Source: Bacteroidota bacterium
GTDB lineage: Bacteria > Bacteroidota > Bacteroidia > Bacteroidales > FEN-979
Assembly: GCA_026391835.1 (NCBI GenBank)
Contig: JAPLDF010000046.1
Coordinates: 30,375-94,374, forward strand
Direction: 5' to 3'
Length of the DNA stretch: 64,000 bases
Every line of letters starts with the position of its first letter. Within the stretch, counting starts at the first letter, position 1. A program made the position numbers and the translations under genes. Shown piece by piece: positions 47,701-56,700 of the stretch. The notes beneath the pieces were generated by a model. The model did no database searches and was not told the origin of the DNA. It was given only the letters and a program-made list of their open reading frames with translations.

Positions 47701-50700
47701 CCCCCGATGATGACATGGTTAAAATTGCTTGCGCCTATCGTGTTTGAAGCACCATTGAAGTTGACCGTGGATCCCGTTGCCGTAAATACCCCGGAATTGG
47801 TCCAGTTCCCTCCGACAGCATGCGTGAATGCTCCCGCTATAAAATTATTGCTGATATTTACGCTGCCGGTGATGGTTAAAATGCCTGCCGCTGTCTTTGT
47901 TCCGGCACCACTAAAAACGACGTTATTGAAATTGCCGGCCCCGATATTGCCGGCCCCGGTCCCATTGAAGTTGACTGTGGAGGCTGTCGCGTTGAAGGTG
48001 CCTCCGTTGGTCCAATCCCCGCCTGCTGAATGGGTAAATGCACCTGCAGTGAAATTATTGCTGACAGTTACATTACCGGTGATTGCCAATGCTCCGGTAG
48101 CCGTTTTCACTCCGGCCCCGCTGAAGGTAATGTTGTTGAAATTGCTGGCCCCGATGCTGGCAGCCCCCGCACCGTTAAAATCAACCGTTGAACTGTTCGC
48201 GGTGAATGATCCATTATTGGTCCAGTTACCGCCAACAGCCAGGGTGTTTGAACCGGTAATGGTCAGAGATGCCCCGGTATTTATCGTAATGTTATTGCAT
48301 ACAGCCGCGGCACTGATCACGGGTTGGTTTCCCCCCGGGGGAATGGTGACGTTTGTTGCAGAAGTTGGCACACCCCCGCACCAGTTGGAAGCTGTGTGCC
48401 AGTCGGTACTCGTAATTCCGGTCCAGTTCCCGGTCGAATTGACAACCATGGTTACCGCATCGGAAGTTGCTGGATTCCCGGTGGCGCAGGTTGCATTTGA
48501 AGTCAGCACACAGGTTACCAAATCGTTGTTCACTGGTGCATAGGCATATGTAGCGCTGTTGGTTCCGGCATTGATCCCGTTCACCTTCCATTGATAGGTG
48601 GGGGTTGTACCTCCGTTGACAGGCGTAGCAGTGAAGGTAACCGATGTTCCCGTGCAAACCGGGTTTGCTGATGGTGCAATAGAAAGGCTCATCGGCAGGC
48701 TCTGGTTGATTGTTATTGAGGATGTTGCCGTGACCAACGGGCAGCCGCCTGATGCAGCAATGGTGTTGGTAACAGTATAGCTTCCGGGTGTACTGGCGGC
48801 AATGTTGACTTGTCCTGTAGAAGTGCTGACAAATACCAGCCCGGCCGTCGATGAAAATGTTCCTGCCACTCCGCCACTGAATGTCGGGAACGGGTTGGAA
48901 GCATCTGAACAATAGGGTGTTCCGGTGTAGCTGAACGTAGCCACCGGCAATGTTGTTATTGTCACCGAAGTCGTCACCGGGACAGCTGCGCAGCCACCCG
49001 TAGACGGAATGGTATAGGTGACCGTGTAGGTTCCTGCTGTACTGGTGGAAGGTGTGATTGAACCAGTAGAACTGTTGATAGTCAATCCCGCTGTTGAGGT
49101 GTAAGTTCCTCCTGTATATGCTCCTGTACCTGATAAGGTTACAGCCTGGCCTGTGGCCACTGATGTGCAGAAGGGTGTTCCGGTGTAGCTGATGGTTGCA
49201 GTGGGGACCGCTGTAATGGTCACCGAAGTAGTTGCAGTCACCACCCCGCAACCCCCGCCGGCAGCGATGGTATACGTAACTGTATAAACCCCGGCAGTAC
49301 TGGTCCCTGGTGTAATAGCCCCGGTTGAGCTGTTGATGGTTAAGCCGGCCGGTGAGGCGGAATAGGTCCCACCGGTTGTTCCGGTAACAGTAACCGGTTG
49401 TGCAGTTGCCACACTTTTACAGAAAGGAGTGCCTGCATAAGAGATCGTGGCAGCGGGCAACGTGGTAATGGTAATCGGACTCGTTGCAGTTACCTGTACA
49501 CATCCACCCGATGCTGCAATGGTGTTGGTAACGGTATAGCTTCCGGGTGTGCTGGCGGTAAGGTTTACTTGTCCTGTGGCAGTGCTGACAAATACCAACC
49601 CGGCCGTCGATGAAAATGTTCCTGCCACTCCGCCACTGAATGTCGGGAACGGGTTGGAAGCATTTGAACAATAGGGTGTTCCGGTGTAGCTGAACGTAGC
49701 TGCCGGCAATGTTGTTATTGTAACCGAGGTCGTCACCGGGACCGCTACGCAGCCACCCGACGATGGAATTGTATAGGTAACCGTGTAAGTTCCGGCGGTG
49801 CTGGTGGAAGGTGTGATTGAACCAGTAGAACTGTTGATGGTCAATCCTGCCGCTGAGCTGTAAGCCCCTCCTGTGTATGCCCCTGTACCGGATAAGGATA
49901 CAGCCTGGCCTGTGGCAACTGATGTGCAGAAGGGTGTTCCGGAGTAGCTGATGGTTGCAGTGGGGACCGCCGTAATGGTCACCGAAGTGGTTGCAGTCAC
50001 CACCCCGCAACCCCCGCCGGCAGCGATGGTATAGGTAACTGTATAAACCCCGGCAGTACTGGTGGAAGGGGTGATGGCACCTGTTGAGCTGTTAATGGTT
50101 AGTCCTGCTGGCGAAGCTGTATAGGTTCCACCGGTTGTTCCGGTAGCAATAACCGGTTGTGCCGTTGCCACACTTTTGCAGAAAGGAGTGCCTGCATAGG
50201 AGATCGTTGCAGCGGGCAAGGTGGTAATGGTAATCGGACTCGTTGCAGTTACCTGTGCACATCCGCCCGATGCAGCAATGGTGTTGGTAACAGTATAGCT
50301 TCCGGGAGTGCTGGTGGTAAGGTTGACTTGTCCTGTGGCAGTGCTGACAAATACCAGCCCGGCCGTCGATGAAAAAGTTCCTGCCACTCCGCCGCTGAAC
50401 GTCGGGAGCGGGTTGGAAGCATTTGAACAATAGGGTGTTCCTGTATAGGTGAACGTAGCCACCGGCAATGTTGTTATTGTCACCGAAGTCGTCACCGGGA
50501 CAGCTGCGCAGCCACCAGTAGACGGAATGGTATAGGTAACCGTGTACGTTCCTGCAGTACTGGTTGAAGGTGTAATTGAACCTGTAGAACTGTTGATGGT
50601 CAATCCCGCAGTTGAGGTGTAAGTTCCGCCTGTATATGACCCTGTGCCGGTTCTGGTCACAGGTTGAGCGGTGGCAACCGAGGTACAGAATGGGGCCCCG

Positions 50701-53700
50701 GCATAGCTGATTGTTGCAGTGGGGATAGCAGTAATGGTTACTGACTGGGAAATAATTTGCGTACAACTTCCAAAAACGGCTGTAACCGTTACATCTCCTG
50801 AGCCTGGGACGAAACCCCAATTAACACTGATCTGGGATGTTCCTTGTCCTGAGGAAATTGTTCCGCCCGTAACGACCCATGTGTAGGTAGTGCCTGATAA
50901 GTTCTGCACTGAATAATTCATCCCTGCTGCACCTACACATGTTTGAGATGGATGTAAGATCCAGTTTGGACTTAAATTCGTCTGAATGACTACTGAATAA
51001 TTTTTCACCTTCTGGCAACCCCAGTCAATATCTGTTATGGTAAGCTGATAGTTATAAGTGCCTGGGGAAAGAGAATAACTTGTTATCCAAATATAATTAT
51101 TCGTGGTTGAACCGGGGACAAAGAGACTCGATGCACCAGGTGTTACCACTTGCCATGAATAACTGTAATTTCCACTCCCCCCGCTGACATTTGCTGTAAC
51201 CGACTGTAAATTATACTGGCATAACTGGGATGGTGCATCATCCATGATTGTCATATCGGGCCTGATGGTAATTGTTGCCGATCCTGTTTGTAACTGTGAG
51301 CATCCTGTTGCTGATGAAACACTTACCAAAGTATAAACGAAGGTGCCGGCTGTACTGGTGGAGGCAGGTACCAAAACACTGTTTCCTGATATGGTCGTCA
51401 CATTTTGACTCGCTCCTCCGTTTATGGTATAAGTAAAGGTATATGGTGCGGAAGCGCCTGCTCCGGTAAAGGTGATATTTGGCTGGGATGCATTCAAACA
51501 CAATGTTGTAGTGCCTGAAATTGTGGCGGTTGGAATCGGGTTAATGGTTATGGGACTTGTTGCTGTTACTTGCGCACATCCGCCCGATGCTGCAATGGTG
51601 TTGGAAACAGAATAACTACCCGGTGCACTGGCAGCAAGATTGACTTGCCCTGTAGCTGTGCTGACAAATACCAGCCCAACCGTCGATGAAAATATTCCTG
51701 CAACTCCGCCACTGAAAGTCGGGAACGGGTTGGAAGCATATGAACAATATGGTGTTCCGGTATAGCTGAAGGTTGCTACCGGCAATTTTGTTATGGTAAC
51801 CGAAGTCGTCACCGGGACAGCTGTACAGCCACCCGACGACGGAATGGTATATGTAACCGTATAAGTCCCGGCGGAACTGGTGGAAGGTGTGATTGAACCA
51901 GTAGAGCTGTTGATGGTCAAACCTGCCGTTGCGCTGTAAGTTCCGCCTGTATATGCCCCTGTACCTGATAAGGTTACAGCCTGGCCTGTAGCCACTGATG
52001 TGCAGAAGGGTGTTCCGGCGTAGCTGATGGATGCAGTGGGGACCGCCGTAATGGTCACCGAAGTTGTTGCAGTCACCACCCCGCAACCACCTCCGGCAGC
52101 AATGGTATACGTAACTGTATAAACCCCTGCAGTACTTGTGCCCGGCGTAATTGCCCCGGTTGAGCTGTTGATGGTTAAACCGGCCGGCGAAGCGGAATAG
52201 GTTCCACCGGTTGTTCCGGTAGCAGTAACTGGTTGTGCCGTTGCCACATTTTTACAGAAAGGAGTACCTGAATAGGAGATCGTTGCAGCGGGCAACGTGG
52301 TAATGGTGATCGGGCTCATTGCAGTAGCCTGTGCACATCCGCCCGATGCGGCAATGGTGTTGGTTACTGTATAAGTCCCTGCTGTGCTGGTGGCCAGGTT
52401 TGCCTGCCCGGTTGAGGTGCTGACAAAGTTCAACCCGGCCGTCGATGAAAATGTTCCTGCCACTCCGCCGCTGAATGTCGGGAACGGGTTGGAAACATTT
52501 GAACAATAGGGTGTTCCGGTGTAGCTGAAAGAAGCCACCGGCAAGGCTGTTATTGTCACCGAAGTCGTCACCGGGAATGCTGCGCAGCCACCCGAAGACG
52601 GAATGGTATAGGTAACCGTGTAGGATCCTGCGGTACTGGTGGAAGGTGTGATTGAACCAGTAGAACTGTTGATGGTCAATCCTGCCGTTGAGCTGTAAGC
52701 CCCTCCTGTATATGCCCCTGTACCTGATAAGGCTACAGCCTGGCCTGTTGCCACTGATGTGCAGAAGGGTGTTCCGGCATAGCTTATCGTTGCAGTCGGA
52801 ATTGCTGTAATTGTAACAGAAGTCGTCGCAGTTACAATGGCGCATCCTCCTGCCGCTGCAATGGTATATGTCACCGTATAACTTCCTGCGATGCTTGTAC
52901 CTGGAGTAATTGCACCTGTCGCACCGTCGATGGTCAGCCCGGCGGGTGAAGCGGAGTAGGTACCCCCGGCAGAACCGGTCCTGGTTGCGGACTGTGCCGT
53001 TGCGAGACTTTTACAAAACGGCGTTCCTGCATAGGAGATTGTGGCAGCGGGCAACGTAGTTATGGTTATCGGGCTTGTTGCAGAGACAAGTGCGCAACCA
53101 CCTGAAGCAGCAATCGTATTGGTGACGGTATAAGCACCGGCAGTGCTGGTGGCAAGGTTTACCTGGCCGGTTGAAGTATTAACGAAGACTAACCCGGCTG
53201 TTGATGAAAATGTTCCAGCCAATCCGCCGCTGAACGTCGGGAACGGGTTGGAAGCATTTGAACAATAGGGTGTGCCGGTGTAGCTGAATGTAGCAACCGG
53301 CAATGTTGTGATGGTGACCGAAGTGGTAACCGGAACAGCCACACACCCGCCAGAAGCAGGAATGGTGTAGGCTACCGTGTAAGTGCCGGCAGTGCTTGTC
53401 CCTGGTGTGATGGCACCTGTTGAGGCATTGATGCTCAGCCCGGCGGCTGAACTGAAGGTTCCCCCGGTATATGCTCCAGTGCCGGCCAGGGTAACGGATT
53501 GTGCAGCAACCAGCGAAGAACAGAAGGGAGCCCCCGGGTAACTTATCGATGCAGTCGGAATAGCTGTGATTGTTACTGGAGTTGTCGCAGTTACAATACC
53601 GCATCCTCCTGCCGCTGCAATGGCATATGCCACCGTATAACTTCCTGCGATGCTTGTACCTGGCGTAATTGCACCTGTCGCCCCGTCGATGGTCAGTCCG

Positions 53701-56700
53701 GCGGGCAAAGCGGAATAAGTACCCCCGGCAGAACCGGTCCTGGTTACTGCCTGTGCGGTAGCAAGGCTTTTACAGAATGGCGTTCCTGCGTAGGAGATCG
53801 TCGCAGCCGGCAGAGTCGTAATGGTTAAAGTTTTTGTGGAGACAGCATTTCCGCAGGGTGAATTTCCGATAGCCGTGAGTGTGAGCGTTATACTGCCTGC
53901 GGCAATGTCAGCTGCACTTGGGGCATACGTTGCTATTGTAAGCGAATTGGCGTTGGTAAATGTACCCGTTCCGTTTGAAGTCCAGGTAACACTTGCATAA
54001 TTTGTCGCAGCACATCCTGGGGTAATATTGACTGCTCCTGCATTTGAGCAGGTTAGCACCGTTGTTCCAGCAGTGGCAGTTGGTGGTGCCGTAATCGAAA
54101 CCGTCCGGTCGGCAATTGCCACGCAGGTTCCAACGAGGTTGGTTGTCAGTCTTAAAACAGCTGTCCCGCTGTAATTGGCTGCAGGGGTATAAGTTACTGT
54201 TGCCGGATTGGCCGTTTGAGCTGTAGAACTCAAGGATCCCCCTCCGGATATAATTGACCATGCACCTGTTGCAGCACCTCCACCCACGCTTGCCCCGCTT
54301 AATGTGATTGCCGACGGAGTGGCTGACTGGCATACTGTATTTGGCCCGCCCGTTGTAGCAGTTGGTCCGTTCACTGTGATGGTTATCGGGGTTGTATAGG
54401 GTGAATAACAGGTTATTCCTCCACTGACTGAAATTGTTCTTCTCTGGTAACTGGTTGTTGTATTCAATGCCGGTGGGGCATAGGTTGCCGAAGTTGCCCC
54501 GCTGATGGTAATGTAACTCCCGCTGGCATTGGTTTGCCACTCATACGTAATGGTGCCTGATCCGGTTCCGGCCGAAACTGAAGTAAGCAATGCAGGTGTA
54601 GCCCCCCTGCATATAGATTGTGTGCTCCCGATGGACCCGGAGGTTACCTCCGCATTCACCACTACATTCACCGATAATCCGGCGGGAGCATCCGCCTGGT
54701 AGGGGTAATCACCTGAGATTGGTGCACAAATGGGCTGAAATACAATATCGTCCAGGGCAAAATCATTGCCATTCGCAACTATGTTCTGATTTTCAAGGGA
54801 TAAAAGAGCTGTGGCGCTGGAACCTGAATTCCAGTTGTAGATAAACTGAATCCATTGACAGGTAGGTGTTAATGCGGTATATACAGGTCCGGCTGCAATG
54901 CCATTGACATACAACTGCAATTGAGAAGGATTCCCTGCAACTACGCTCTGGACCCAATAACTGTACTGGTAGTCGGTACCAGGTGTGACATTCACTGTTT
55001 GCTCCCAAATCGGCACGTTGGCATTAATGGTGCCGTTGATGACCATTTGCAAACCAGTTCCTGAGGTGTGGTCAATACACGCTACAAAGTTTGGATGTCT
55101 TGATTGCGGATCAGCAACTACATCATATGTTCCTTCGTTCCAGAGTCCATTGTATACAGGCAGGCCAAGCGTGTATACACTGGTAAACCCGGTATTCCCA
55201 AGTTCAAAATCCCCATTGCTTACAAGGTTGATTCCGCTTAGGGCACTTCCAATTACCGTGTAAGTGCCACTCATGGCCGTGGTGGCATTGGTGAGTACTG
55301 GATTTTGTTCTGTCGAGTAAAAACTGTTGGGACCAACCCAGTACTGATCAGTGACGTTGGTACCTGTACTCGTAAGGGTAAACGTTGATCCAAAACAAAA
55401 GGTTCCCCCTCCTCCGGTTGTAATCGTGGGCGGGTTGATAATTGAGGCAAGAACTGGCGTTCTGGGCGCAGAAGTACAGCTTCCAAATGTTGCGTCAACA
55501 TAATAGGTAACAGATGCCGATAAACTGGGTGTGGTAAAAGAAGGCCCGGTACCAAGAGAACTGCCCCCTGTTAATGCTGCATACCAGTAGATGGTTCCGG
55601 CAGAGGCCGTGGCACCTAAAGTGACCGGTCCGGGCCCGCAATTGCTGCCTGCAAAAGTCGCTGTAATGGTTGGAACGGCAATGCTGATATCAGCCCCGTT
55701 AATGCTTCCTGTTACTGCCGGATTGTTTGAAACGACCCTGATCCGATATGCTGAGCCCACAGCCTGGCCGGCCGGGATGGTTGCACTGATGGTCCCGGAA
55801 TTCTGGGAAGTCAGCGAGCCAATATCCACAGGAGCTGCAAATGAACCGGTGGCATCCGATAACTGGGCTGTAAAAACATTGCCGGTGTTGAAATTTCCTG
55901 TTTTGGTATATGGTACACCAAACGATGCTCCCGGGCATAAAGCAGATGGAGAAATCGTACCCGTGGTAATGGACCTGGTGGAGGCCATTGCGAAATATCC
56001 AAGGGAAGTCCCGGTATTGTCAGAATTTATCACCGACATTCCGCTAACGGTGCCGTTAAGTGTGGTATATGCTCCTGCCAGTGTCGCACTTCTGCCGATG
56101 GACTCAAATTCGTTGAGCGGCGTTTGCCTGGTCAGGGATACGGAACCACCACTGTAGGTTCCTGATACGACAGATGCCAGCCAGTACTCGGTATTGCTGA
56201 GTGTGGTCAAGGGACTTGATGCTGAGCCACCCGTGCTTGCCGAAAAGGCTTCCACACGCACCCGGGGGCTTGTTCCGGTAATGCCTGTAAAACCAAATGG
56301 CAGGTAGACGGATCCTTTCCCGACCATGAAGTTGTAATTTTGTCCGGCAACCATCGCCCATATTAACGCCCCGTTGATAAAACTCGTACCCGATCCGCCT
56401 GTAACGGCGCCAGGGGCTGTATTGACAACGGTTACTGTATTTGTTCCTGTGGTTACAATTCCATTGGTTAAACTGAAAATCCCATTCACGGTAATACCTG
56501 TGGCAAGGGTCACTCCTGATCCGTTGCTGACGGTAAGGTTGTTATACGTGGTCGACGCAGTTCCCCCGATGGTCTGGGTTGTGGTGCCATTCAGGCTTAC
56601 GGTCCCTGATCCGGTCGTAAATGTGCCGCCATTGTTGGTCCAGTTGCCTGCAACCGATAATGTCGATGTCGTTCCGCCGTTTAGCGTTCCCCCGGTAAGA

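Noticed and set aside
47581..48543. A 320-codon open frame on the plus strand opposite the giant adhesin, and several others of 100-300 codons between 40.6 and 57.5 kb.
   Set aside because: They arise from the repetitive Thr/Gly/Ser/Val-rich codons of the real minus-strand gene. They are low-complexity, lack a domain or signal peptide, and recur with the repeats.
48292..49251. Minus-strand frames with Cys/Asn/His/Arg-rich repeats (also at 49417-50010, 51616-52086 and 52252-52845).
   Set aside because: They are shifted-frame readings of the adhesin modules; their internal repetition mirrors the 255-base DNA repeat, and the in-frame adhesin product has a signal peptide and sorting domain.
43980..53830. 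Regular repeats that might suggest a CRISPR array.
   Set aside because: The ~255-base period is coding, contains no short palindromic repeat with unique spacers, and stays in one open reading frame.
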